Origin: Elusimicrobiaceae bacterium
GTDB lineage: Bacteria; Elusimicrobiota; Elusimicrobia; Elusimicrobiales; Elusimicrobiaceae
Direction: 5' to 3'
Assembly: GCA_017520185.1 (NCBI GenBank)
Contig: JAFXGO010000008.1
Coordinates: 124,001 to 188,000 of the forward strand
Length of the DNA stretch: 64,000 bases
Shown here: piece after piece, positions 50,988 through 59,542 of the stretch
Layout: the number at the start of each line of letters is the position of its first letter
Numbering within the stretch: position 1 is the first letter of the stretch
Notes under the pieces: generated by a model
Seen by the model: the letters and a program-made list of their open reading frames with translations, nothing else
The model's database searches: none
What the model was told of the DNA's origin: nothing
Translations under genes and position numbers: made by a program

Positions 50988-52718
50988 TTATTCATCAGTC
51001 GTAATACTCAAGATTTCCTCAATGGTTGTCAAACCTTTCACCACTTTTCTCCAACCATTTCCACGCAAGTTCAATGCGCCACTTCTATCAATGGCTCGGC
51101 GCATCTCCACCAAGTCTTGCGTTTTATAAATAATATTGCGCACTTCTTCATTGATACGATACACTTCATAAATAGCACGTCGGCCCATAAACCCTGTACC
51201 CACACATTTGGGGCAACCCACTGAACGGTAAAAAGTCCAAGTGTTGGCCTCTTTCGGATTGAAATGACCTTCCGTAATAATTTTCGCAATAATACCCGGA
51301 TCAGGGCGATAAGGAACTTTACAATACGGACACAAAATACGCACCAAACGTTGTGCCGCCACCAAAGCCAAAGAGCTGGACAACAAGAACGGCTCCATCC
51401 CCATATCAATCAAACGGGGAATGGCACCCAAGGCTTCGTTGGTGTGCAAAGTGGAAAGCACCAAGTGACCTGTCAAAGCAGCTTTCAAACAGGCTTCTGC
51501 CGTTTCGTTATCACGCACCTCACCTACCAGAATTACGTCCGGATCTTGACGCAAGAACGAACGCAGACCCGCCGCAAATGTTAAACCAATTTGCGGTTTC
51601 ACCTGTACTTGGCTGATACCGGCTAGTTTATATTCCACAGGATCTTCCAGCGTCATAAAGTTGAGTTCCGGTGTACGAATGGTGGTAAGCACCGCGTTTA
51701 ACGTGGTGGATTTACCAGAACCGGTAGGACCGGTCAAGAAAATCAAACCATGAGGTAAGTTGGCCGCTTCCAAGAAGGCCTTTTTCTGCTCTGGTTCAAA
51801 CCCGAGTTTGTCTACATTCATTTCACCGGTACCGCGGTCCAAAATACGAAGTACCAATTTTTCACCATATACGGCCGGACATACAGACACACGCACTTCA
51901 ATAGCGCGGTTTTGATACTTAATACCAAAACTACCGTCCTGAGGCAAACGTTTTTCGGCGATATCAAGTTTAGATAAAATTTTAATACGTGAAATAATGG
52001 CTGATAAAGAGTCTTTATTAGGCGGAGTACGTTCGTACAAAGACCCGTCAATGCGGAAACGCAAACTCACGCGCTCGTCAAACATTTCCAAGTGAATATC
52101 AGAGGTACGCTCCGCGATGGCTTGCTTCAAAATGGCGTTTACCAATTTAACGTTCTGAGAAGAATTGGCAGAGGTTTTATCCAAATCGAGCGCACCGGAA
52201 ACCTGCACGTCTTCTTCAGAGGCTGTTTGCCCGGCCCCCTTGTCTTTTTCTGCTTCATTTACTACTTCTTCCAAGAGGTTTTTATTACCGTAGAAAACGT
52301 CAATTACCGATAAAATTTGGCTCTTACTGGCAATAAACGGTTGTACCTCACGTCCCACCATCATGCGGATATTGTCCATCAAGAATAAGTTCGTAGGATC
52401 AAAAAAAGCCGCAGCCAACTCATTATCCTCAATAAACAAAGGAACTACTAAATTTTCACGAGCAAACTTTTCAGGAATCAACTTTTGCAAATCTTGATCC
52501 CGTTCCGGATTTAAAATACCGTTTTCTTTGCAAGCGTAAGGGAGAGAATGATGTTTTGCACGGGCAGACGTCACCTGTTCTTCCGTTGCAAATCCAAACG
52601 AAACCAACGCTTCGCCAACACTCACGTTATTTTGGCGTGCGTACAGTTCAGCTCTTTTCAGTTGTTCATCGGACAGGGTCCCCTGTTCCACTAAAATATC
52701 ACCCAGTTCTTTTGCCAT
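50988..52718 (-). CDS. pilB: Type IV pilus assembly ATPase (PilB/GspE type)
   Basis: A 576-residue ATPase. The N-terminal MshEN-like domain (LGDILVEQGTLSDEQLKRAELYARQ, YACKENGI..., residues 1-150) often binds c-di-GMP in this family. The motor has Walker A GPTGSGKST at about 330-338, an Asp box, Walker B ILVGEVRD and His box STLHTNEA. A tetracysteine zinc site CPYC...CPKC follows. Powers pilus extension. No retraction ATPase (PilT) is seen nearby. Confidence 0.95.
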   Translation of the reverse strand: MAKELGDILVEQGTLSDEQLKRAELYARQNNVSVGEALVSFGFATEEQVTSARAKHHSLPYACKENGILNPERDQDLQKLIPEKFARENLVVPLFIEDNELAAAFFDPTNLFLMDNIRMMVGREVQPFIASKSQILSVIDVFYGNKNLLEEVVNEAEKDKGAGQTASEEDVQVSGALDLDKTSANSSQNVKLVNAILKQAIAERTSDIHLEMFDERVSLRFRIDGSLYERTPPNKDSLSAIISRIKILSKLDIAEKRLPQDGSFGIKYQNRAIEVRVSVCPAVYGEKLVLRILDRGTGEMNVDKLGFEPEQKKAFLEAANLPHGLIFLTGPTGSGKSTTLNAVLTTIRTPELNFMTLEDPVEYKLAGISQVQVKPQIGLTFAAGLRSFLRQDPDVILVGEVRDNETAEACLKAALTGHLVLSTLHTNEALGAIPRLIDMGMEPFLLSSSLALVAAQRLVRILCPYCKVPYRPDPGIIAKIITEGHFNPKEANTWTFYRSVGCPKCVGTGFMGRRAIYEVYRINEEVRNIIYKTQDLVEMRRAIDRSGALNLRGNGWRKVVKGLTTIEEILSITTDE

Positions 52719-52762
52719 TATTCTTTCCTTTACGCTTTCAATCTAAATTGCTTATTTCCAGC

Positions 52763-52797
52763 TTGCCCCCTTTTTTCATGATGAGCAAAGGGGGCAA
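52763..52797 (-). promoter_or_regulatory. Intercistronic hairpin between secretin and ATPase genes
   Basis: An 11-bp perfect stem TTGCCCCCTTT/AAAGGGGGCAA with a 13-base loop, in the 108-base space between the pilQ stop and the pilB ATG. No U-run follows on the minus strand, so it probably tunes mRNA stability between envelope-complex and motor cistrons. Confidence 0.6.
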
Positions 52798-52826
52798 GGC
52801 ATTTTCTAAAACTGCTTTTTTAATGC

Positions 52827-54422
52827 TTACTCCGCCAAGATGGTCGGGGTAATAAAGATCACTAAGTCCGTTGTGCTCTTGGATTTAGAACGGCTGGTGA
52901 ACAACCAACCCAATATGGGGATATCACCAAGCAAGGGCACTTTGCGGGTTTGATCTGTTTCACGAGATGTCAACAAACCACCGATAACCACTGTTTGACC
53001 GTTTTTCACGCGAACAAGCGTAGAAGCGGCACGAGTGGTGGTATCTTTGGTATTATCGAAACCGGAGCTGACTACGTCAGAGTAAGAAGGTTGTACATAT
53101 AAAGTGACATAACCTTCACGGTTTACCTGCGGGGTCACTTGTAAGGTCAAACCTACACGTTTTCTTTCCGCAGATTGGGTGGACATACCCGTATCACCGC
53201 TGCCGGACACAGATTGCGTAATACCTACTGTGGCATCGGTAGAAGTGGTGATAGTAGCGGTTTTGTTATTCAAGGTGACCACTTTGGGTTTACCTAAGTA
53301 TTTGGCTTCACCGCGAGTCAACAAACTTCTCAATACAATTTTGAAAGCAGAGAAGTCCAAAATACCGCCTTCACTTTCGCCTTCGCCATTGCTGGAGGAA
53401 CTGCTGCTGGAACCGCCACCGCTGCCGGAACCGCTGCCGCCATTATTTAAATCATTAGTGCTGGGGAAAATCCAATCCCATCCATGAATATCTTGTTTAT
53501 TACCTTCGCCATCCACAGAGAAACCGCGCATAAATTCAGAAGTCACTTGACGTTTCGGACCTGTGAAAGATACAATCGTACCGTCACCGGCACCATATTC
53601 AAAGCCCAAGCTCAAACCGCTGGTCTTGCTGACTTCGACAATTTGTGCTTCAATCAAGATTTGGGGCGGTTTAATATCCAACTCTGCCAAAATATTTTCA
53701 ACCTGAGAAAATACTTCCGCCACGTCCGTAATAATGAGTTTGTTGGTTCTGGGATCAACGGCAATACGGCCCACAGGAGACAACATGCTCTTTACGATGC
53801 CGATAATTTCAGCCGTACCGGAATAAGCATCTCCACCGGTATTTCCGCCAGCAGCAGTACCGCTGTCGCTAGAACCGCCACCGAAAGAAGATCCGGCCGC
53901 GCTGGAAACGTCCTGAGACATAATGTTGCTCATTTCGCTAGACGGAGAGCCAATGGACTGTAAGGAAATATAACTCAACGTATAAATCTTAGTAATCGTA
54001 TCCGGAGCATCATTAGAACGTTTGGTGACCACATAACTGTCACTTTTACCAATGCGCTGATACGTTAAACCATGCACGCGAAGCAAGGTATCCAAAGCTT
54101 CACGGACTGTCACTTTAGTCAGAGAAGCGGTCACCTTTTTATTGGCAAACTCTTCGCTCATGATAAAGTTAATCTGGGCTTGAGTCGTAATACTGTTGAG
54201 GAAGGCCGATATGGGTACGTTAGAAACGCGAATGGACACTTTGCGGTCCAACGGAGAAGCAACTTCCGTTTCTTTGTACAAGTCCGGCTCCCCGGCCAAC
54301 TTTACGGTTTCTTCAGCCGAGATAGTGGTAGCCTCTGCCACAGCATTTTGGGCTGCAACAGGAAGGGCACTTGTTCCGGCCGCTAAAAGCAAAGCCAGAA
54401 AAACTCCTAACCGATTTTTCAT
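52827..54422 (-). CDS. pilQ: Outer-membrane secretin (PilQ/GspD type)
   Basis: A 531-residue secretin: signal peptide, an STN/N0-N1-like part (VSIRVSNVPISAFLN..., residues 60-150), a short N-domain (AVDPRTNKLIITDVAEVFSQVENIL), and the gate-forming secretin domain from about PPQILIEAQIVEV to the terminal STTDLVIFITPTI. Two Ser/Gly-rich low-complexity insertions occur, one before the N-domain (about 180-205) and one within the barrel part (about 315-350). It is shorter than Proteobacterial PilQ; no AMIN domains. Confidence 0.93.
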   Translation of the reverse strand: MKNRLGVFLALLLAAGTSALPVAAQNAVAEATTISAEETVKLAGEPDLYKETEVASPLDRKVSIRVSNVPISAFLNSITTQAQINFIMSEEFANKKVTASLTKVTVREALDTLLRVHGLTYQRIGKSDSYVVTKRSNDAPDTITKIYTLSYISLQSIGSPSSEMSNIMSQDVSSAAGSSFGGGSSDSGTAAGGNTGGDAYSGTAEIIGIVKSMLSPVGRIAVDPRTNKLIITDVAEVFSQVENILAELDIKPPQILIEAQIVEVSKTSGLSLGFEYGAGDGTIVSFTGPKRQVTSEFMRGFSVDGEGNKQDIHGWDWIFPSTNDLNNGGSGSGSGGGSSSSSSSNGEGESEGGILDFSAFKIVLRSLLTRGEAKYLGKPKVVTLNNKTATITTSTDATVGITQSVSGSGDTGMSTQSAERKRVGLTLQVTPQVNREGYVTLYVQPSYSDVVSSGFDNTKDTTTRAASTLVRVKNGQTVVIGGLLTSRETDQTRKVPLLGDIPILGWLFTSRSKSKSTTDLVIFITPTILAE

Positions 54423-54451
54423 CTATCCTCCTATAATATAAACAGCTAATC

Positions 54452-55297
54452 TTACTTCAGTTGTACTTTCTTTGTAAATTTTTGACCTTTGTATGTAAAT
54501 ACAACGGACTCCGGCAATACTTGTACGATACGAGCACCCAACACCGTACTTCCAACACCATACACTCTATCACCGATAAATACTTCCTGTCCGATAATAC
54601 CATTGATGCGGATTTTACCGCGAATCTCACGAGAAGGATCACGCAAACGCTCCAACTCCAGCTGACGCTGACGTTCAATTTCGGCCAAACGTTGACGTTC
54701 TTCTTCAATTTTACGTTGACGTTCTGCCTCTATGGCACGCAAACGTTCTTCTTCACGATGTTTCAACAACAAGGTATCATCAACAGAAAGGGTCGGGTCT
54801 CTATCCGTAGGCGGATTAAATAAGACCTTAATTTCTTTTTTCTCCGGCTCTTGCGCCAATTCCGGATTGGTTTCTCTGGCAGGTTCAAATTTTTCTTCTA
54901 CCTTTTCGGTAGCGGATGCCACTACCACCGGCTCCGCCACTACGGTAGAGGAAGCCAATGTTTCCCCCGTAGTAGCAGGCAACAGATTTTCAACGGCTAT
55001 ATTTTCCGCATTCACTTTGGCTGCAGCCTCCGTGACGGGAGGAACCGTTTTTGTTTTGGCAGCGGATTTTTTCTTCTTTTTAGAAGAAGTTTTTTTAGGA
55101 GCTGCTACAGGGGCAACCTCCGGTTTTACTTCTGCAGGAGCATCTGTTAAAACGGTCGGAATCTGTGAATCTTCTAAAACGTTTTCTTCCGTTGGAAGTT
55201 CCAAATCAGGCACTTCCGGCGCAACATCTACTGCAGCAAAAAGATGCTGTGAAGCAAAGACAACCGCTAAGGTCAAAAAGAAACTAACTTTTCTCAT
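54452..55297 (-). CDS. PilP-like pilotin/HR-domain protein
   Basis: A 281-residue protein: signal peptide, Pro/Ala/Lys-rich linker (residues 40-160), a charged single-helix region of repeated RQRxxEEERQRLAEIERQ (about 190-225), then a beta-sandwich end (IRGKIRINGIIGQEVFIGDRVYGVG...FTKKVQLK). The final domain has the HR/PilP pattern that docks on the secretin N0 domain. The place between pilO and pilQ is that of PilP; the long helical spacer is unusual for it. Confidence 0.75.
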   Translation of the reverse strand: MRKVSFFLTLAVVFASQHLFAAVDVAPEVPDLELPTEENVLEDSQIPTVLTDAPAEVKPEVAPVAAPKKTSSKKKKKSAAKTKTVPPVTEAAAKVNAENIAVENLLPATTGETLASSTVVAEPVVVASATEKVEEKFEPARETNPELAQEPEKKEIKVLFNPPTDRDPTLSVDDTLLLKHREEERLRAIEAERQRKIEEERQRLAEIERQRQLELERLRDPSREIRGKIRINGIIGQEVFIGDRVYGVGSTVLGARIVQVLPESVVFTYKGQKFTKKVQLK

Positions 55298-55935
55298 TTT
55301 TTACCTCCCTTTTTAGTGTCTTTTTTAGCATCTTTAAATAAACTCTTGGCCACTTTTTCCTTCGGGAAAATGGTGTTAATAGTCATACTGACCTCATTTT
55401 CTCCTAAAATTTCATTATTCTTTTTCAGAGAAAATTCAGAAACTTTCAAATATTCTTCCCTATTTTCAATATTTGCTAACAATTGTCCTAACTGATTATA
55501 CGTAAGTGTCGCACTCATGGGAATGCTTACTACCGTATAACCGGCATTGGTAGTGTTTTCGCTTTGTTCAGAGCCCAAACTCGGAGTAATGCCAGAATCA
55601 CGAGATACAGCCACAATCTGGCTTAACAACCAATCGTTCTTGGCTTCCATATCCGGGAAACGAGGCTCTAATTTTAAAAGTTTTTCCTTGTTAGCCAGAT
55701 ACTCTTTTTCGCTTTTTTGCTGTGTGCGAACAGCCTCTATCTGACCGTGTATCTTTGTATCTTGTTTTTGTAAATTTTGGCTATAATAACGGAATCCCAA
55801 AAAAACAATCACAATCACTACGGCTTGCTTAAGAAACAACTTAAAATTGCCTTCCTCAGCAACTACCTTAATATCATTTAGACCTTTTTTAATAGACTCA
55901 AGGATTTTGTTGGGTTTTTTTACACCTTTGCTCAT
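55294..55935 (-). CDS. pilO: PilO-like alignment-complex protein
   Basis: A 213-residue bitopic inner-membrane protein: short cytoplasmic start, one membrane helix (residues about 37-58), a coiled coil, and a ferredoxin-like end (VVSIPMSATLTYNQLGQLLANIENREEYL). Matches PilO/GspM. The start at 55935 overlaps the PilMN stop by ATGA, and its own stop overlaps the PilP-like start by ATGA. Confidence 0.85.
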   Translation of the reverse strand: MSKGVKKPNKILESIKKGLNDIKVVAEEGNFKLFLKQAVVIVIVFLGFRYYSQNLQKQDTKIHGQIEAVRTQQKSEKEYLANKEKLLKLEPRFPDMEAKNDWLLSQIVAVSRDSGITPSLGSEQSENTTNAGYTVVSIPMSATLTYNQLGQLLANIENREEYLKVSEFSLKKNNEILGENEVSMTINTIFPKEKVAKSLFKDAKKDTKKGGKK

Positions 55936-57542
55936 TTTTTCGCCCCTCCTTGACCACAAGTAAACACGAAAGAGGTTTCCTTCTTTGTTTTTTCTTCGTA
56001 CTTTTTAGATTTACTCTTTTTAGTAGCAGAATCCTCTAAGGCTAAATCCTTATATTTGATTTCACCCGTCGTGCCGCACAAATCCTTAATAGCAGGTTGT
56101 TCCAACAGATTATTTCTAAACACACGTCCGAGTGCCAAATCTCTATCAGAGTTGCCTGTTTTCACCGAGCCTTCCAACACCAAACTACGGTCATTTTTAT
56201 TTTTGGAAGGAAACTCCTCTTGATAGGAGATACTGGTAAGCCACACATCTTCCGGAATGGCCGCCACAATATCTATCAACAAAGGTGTAGCCGGAACATT
56301 TTGCAGTAGTTGTTCCAAATTTTTATTTTGAGTTTTCAGTTTACTTAAATTGCTCTGAATTTGAGATGCCGTAAGGCCCTCAAAATCAGAAATCAATTTC
56401 TTACTTTGGCGTTTGGCAGCAACTAAATCTTTTTTGCTGTTTTCCACTTTCCACCAAACTTTACCCAATAACAACAGGAACACCAGCACAACAAGCCCGG
56501 TAATTTTCCAAGCCATCAAACCAGCATTAAACTCATACTCGCTTAAACGATTACGTTTAATAAAGTCCAAGTCCGGCGTTTTGGAGTCATAAAACTTCAT
56601 GCTGGCTCCAATGGCCGCTATCTCTCCTGCAGATTTGGTTTCAATACCATAGACTTCTTTTAAATTCCATTTGCGAACCGGCTTTTTGGATTCTGCTTCC
56701 AACAACGGAGTCCAGTTATCCATATCGCCACCCATAATAACGGCTTCTTCAAAGGGGTCTTTTTCTAATTGTTTGGCCACAAACTCCGTACAATTAGAAA
56801 TTTCCAAACGACGGCGTTCCACCGGTAAAAAGCCTGCGATTTCTACCTCACGCATCAATACCGGCATATTATGATTGGTAAAGATAAAATTAGCCCAGTT
56901 TTGCCCGAAGAAAGAATAGATTCTGCCGCTATCTCCTACCGCTTCTTTATCGCTCTCGCAAAATGCCCGACTCAAAGAAAGCGGAGAAGTTTCAATGGCA
57001 ACCGGATCTAAACCGACAGATTTTAATCCTTTTTCCAATCTTTCTACAATCGTTTTAGGAGTCATCGTAAAGATAACACCCAAACGTTTTTGCTTGGTAG
57101 CGGCCGTTTCAAACTCATACACGTGGTAAGCGTAATGAGTTTTTTCAAAAGGGAAATGAATGTATTTGCGAGCTTGCAGAGGGATAGCCTCTTTCCAGTG
57201 CTTTCGCTCTATCATCGTCGGAATTACAAAGTGACGAAGAATGGAAAAAGACGGGGCCAAAGAAACTACCACCTTCCTGCCGTCCCACTTCTTTTTAGCG
57301 GCAACTTTCGTCAAAGCATCCAACCAGTTTTCCGCCGCAAAGAAACCGTCGTTTAGTTCCAGCGGTTTTAATTGGCTTCGGTCCACAGAAGAAACGGGAA
57401 CACGCAACAAAGACTCCAAGACGATACCGCCGTCTTTTCGGCTACTTTGTGCTATGTACATTTCATCTAGGCCTATGTAAAGCCCCAACGCTTCCGGATG
57501 GGCTTTCATATTTTTGCCTATCAAAGTTTCTGCAATACTCAT
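55932..57542 (-). CDS. PilM-PilN fusion protein
   Basis: A 536-residue fusion. Residues 1-330 are a PilM-type actin-like ATPase (opening LGLYIGLDEMYIAQ; HFVIPTMIERKHWKEAIPLQARKYIHFPF; GGDMDNWT). A membrane helix follows (about 345-365), then a PilN-type coiled coil and ferredoxin-like domain (NVPATPLLIDIVAAIPEDVWLTSISYQEEF). In most bacteria PilM is cytoplasmic and binds the N-terminal tail of PilN; here the two are one chain. A conserved link between the cytoplasmic ring and the periplasmic alignment complex. Confidence 0.85.
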   Translation of the reverse strand: MSIAETLIGKNMKAHPEALGLYIGLDEMYIAQSSRKDGGIVLESLLRVPVSSVDRSQLKPLELNDGFFAAENWLDALTKVAAKKKWDGRKVVVSLAPSFSILRHFVIPTMIERKHWKEAIPLQARKYIHFPFEKTHYAYHVYEFETAATKQKRLGVIFTMTPKTIVERLEKGLKSVGLDPVAIETSPLSLSRAFCESDKEAVGDSGRIYSFFGQNWANFIFTNHNMPVLMREVEIAGFLPVERRRLEISNCTEFVAKQLEKDPFEEAVIMGGDMDNWTPLLEAESKKPVRKWNLKEVYGIETKSAGEIAAIGASMKFYDSKTPDLDFIKRNRLSEYEFNAGLMAWKITGLVVLVFLLLLGKVWWKVENSKKDLVAAKRQSKKLISDFEGLTASQIQSNLSKLKTQNKNLEQLLQNVPATPLLIDIVAAIPEDVWLTSISYQEEFPSKNKNDRSLVLEGSVKTGNSDRDLALGRVFRNNLLEQPAIKDLCGTTGEIKYKDLALEDSATKKSKSKKYEEKTKKETSFVFTCGQGGAKK

Positions 57543-57574
57543 ATTAAACCCTTTTGTATTTTTCTAAAAACAAA

Positions 57575-59362
57575 TTAATATTGTTCAAACGGCATATCGT
57601 ACGGATTGTTAACCCCTTGTGCCGGTACTTGGTGTTGAGTGGCGGCATACGGATCAGACACGCCATAATCATTGGCAGGTACATTCGGCACAGCAGCGGC
57701 AGCCGGTTCAGCAGGCAAAGAATCTGCTAACGGGGCCTCTACTTCCGGCTCAGCTACCACCGGTGTTTCTTCTTTAACGGGATTTACCATCGTACGTCCG
57801 GGACGAGTCCACAAACGAGCCGTTTTATAATCCAAATTTTCTTTTACAGTTGCTTTCGATTGAGATTTTTGAGAGCAAGCCACTTCTACTTGGCGACGAA
57901 GAGTACGCTTTCCACCCTGTACATCCGTAGCCGTCAAAACCAACGTATACGTGCCACAGGCCAATTCAGGTCCGATCACGCCTTTTCTTCCGTTCCACAG
58001 TACTTGGTGATAAACCGGGGCATATCCTTCCAATTGGCGTACCACGTAATAAGTACCGTTGTCAGCGTGTTGAATAATCTGGAATAACCAATTGTCAATC
58101 GGCTCCACCGTTTCAATGACGGAAAAGTCCAACACAAAGGCTTCACCGGAAGCAGGATCAATCTTGTTGCTGACCGGAACAACCGCCATGCTCAACATCG
58201 GCAATTTATTGACAGAAGCGGCTTCCGGTACAGAGGCCGGCAATTCGGCATCAAAATCAAAAACAATGGACACACCGTCTAAATTGGCAAATTTAGCAGG
58301 AGGCTCTTGATCAAACAAGCCCATATTGTAGCTCAATTTACCGGAAGATAAACCTTTGTGCACCAAATAAGAGTTCAAGGCCATTGCTTGGCGGATACCG
58401 GCCAAAGTAATATTATCGGTATAAGAACCCGGAGGCAAAATAGTGTAGCCAGCACCTTGCGTCAAAGCCAACAAGGCATAAACATCATCCAACACCGGCA
58501 AAGATTCAGAACGGAATTTATATCCGTTGAACAAAACTTCACTGTCAATATCGATAGCATCCGGCAATCCGTTGCGGAAATACACTCTTACACCCGGTGT
58601 TTTTTCCAAACGGGCAAGCACAGCCGTTTTCATACTGTCTATTTTTTGGTTGGTATAAATCTGACGTGCTCTTAAAGCAGACGGAGAAGTTAAATCATTA
58701 AACGTAGAAGTAGAGGTGGCAGCTTCTTCCGCTACATCTTCTTCATCGGTTTGGACTGCCGCTACTTCGTCAGCCTCAGTTTCCGCTTCTTCATCCTCTT
58801 CATCTTCTTCCTCTGCTTCAGCGATGAGAGCAGCTTGCAATTTTTGTTGTTCTTTCTGTTGGGCGGCCAATTCTTCGTCTAACTGAGCCTGCAAAGCAAG
58901 AGCATCAGCCTGAGCTTGGGCTTTTTGAGCAACCACTGCTTCCGCTTGTTCTTCTACTGCTTCTTCCACCTCTTCAGCAGCTTCTTCTACTTCTTCTTCT
59001 ATAGCGGCGGCTTCAGCTTCTAATTGCGCTTGCAAAACTGCCGGATCTTGACCCGGTTCCAAACGTTGCTCAACCCCTTCTTTAAAGTTTACATCTACTT
59101 CTATGGGATCTTGAATCCCCCCCATACGGCTGTGAATCAAATTGATGTATTGATTGGCTTCATCAGCTTGAGTACGGGAACCATTGACCAAAACTTCAAT
59201 CAAATATTCCATGGCTTCTTCGTCCTTGTTTTGGGCGTAAAGCTCTTTACCTTTTTCTAATTGTTTGGCCGCAGAAGCAGCAAACAAAGCAGGACCGCCG
59301 GCCAAAATAAAGGCCAGCAGGGTGACGAGAAATTTCACTTTCATTGTATTTAATATTTTCAT
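57575..59362 (-). CDS. Periplasmic TPR/acidic coiled-coil/OmpA-like protein heading the pilus operon
   Basis: A 595-residue exported protein, not a standard pilus component. Signal peptide to about residue 30; one or two TPR-like repeats (30-85); a long Glu/Ala/Gln-rich coiled coil and acidic region (100-215); a degenerate OmpA-like domain (about 255-350, with GSYTDNITLAGIRQAMALNSYLVHKGL matching the HTDxxG...RAxAVxxYL pattern); an Ig-like beta domain; a disordered Pro-rich tail ending in FEQY. It may anchor the secretin or pilus to peptidoglycan, analogous to FimV or TsaP. Start is M1 or M7 (59344). Confidence 0.65.
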   Translation of the reverse strand: MKILNTMKVKFLVTLLAFILAGGPALFAASAAKQLEKGKELYAQNKDEEAMEYLIEVLVNGSRTQADEANQYINLIHSRMGGIQDPIEVDVNFKEGVEQRLEPGQDPAVLQAQLEAEAAAIEEEVEEAAEEVEEAVEEQAEAVVAQKAQAQADALALQAQLDEELAAQQKEQQKLQAALIAEAEEEDEEDEEAETEADEVAAVQTDEEDVAEEAATSTSTFNDLTSPSALRARQIYTNQKIDSMKTAVLARLEKTPGVRVYFRNGLPDAIDIDSEVLFNGYKFRSESLPVLDDVYALLALTQGAGYTILPPGSYTDNITLAGIRQAMALNSYLVHKGLSSGKLSYNMGLFDQEPPAKFANLDGVSIVFDFDAELPASVPEAASVNKLPMLSMAVVPVSNKIDPASGEAFVLDFSVIETVEPIDNWLFQIIQHADNGTYYVVRQLEGYAPVYHQVLWNGRKGVIGPELACGTYTLVLTATDVQGGKRTLRRQVEVACSQKSQSKATVKENLDYKTARLWTRPGRTMVNPVKEETPVVAEPEVEAPLADSLPAEPAAAAVPNVPANDYGVSDPYAATQHQVPAQGVNNPYDMPFEQY

Positions 59363-59408
59363 AGACTAGTCGAGTGCCCCTTGTTTAATTCAACAACATA
59401 CACACTTC

Positions 59409-59436
59409 ATTATATCAATTTACATTTCTTTGTAAA
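59409..59436 (-). promoter_or_regulatory. Promoter of the pilus assembly operon
   Basis: Minus strand: TTTACA (59436-59431), 16-base spacer, consensus TATAAT (59414-59409), about 45 bases before the first ATG. It should drive the 15-kb operon down to the terminator at 44766. Confidence 0.75.
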
Positions 59437-59451
59437 GCAATTTACACGCGA

Positions 59452-59517
59452 AAAAACGGGTGCATGCACCCCATAAAGATTATTAGAGCAAAAAAACACA
59501 TCTTCTTGCAAGAGGAT
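59452..59517 (-). terminator. Tandem terminators after the second ligase/TPR gene
   Basis: The first hairpin is ATCCTCTT/AAGAAGAT (59500-59517), followed on the minus strand by TGTGTTTTTTT. The second is the palindrome GGGTGCATGCACCC (59458-59471), followed by GTTTTTT. Together they separate the ligase gene from the pilus operon promoter. Confidence 0.65.
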
Positions 59518-59542
59518 TTTTTACTTTTTCTTTGAACATTTT

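Noticed and set aside
58700-59060. Low-complexity repeat or CRISPR-like region
   Set aside because: The repetitive bases encode the Glu/Ala-rich coiled coil of the 57575 protein; there are no regular repeats with spacers, and no CRISPR array was seen anywhere.
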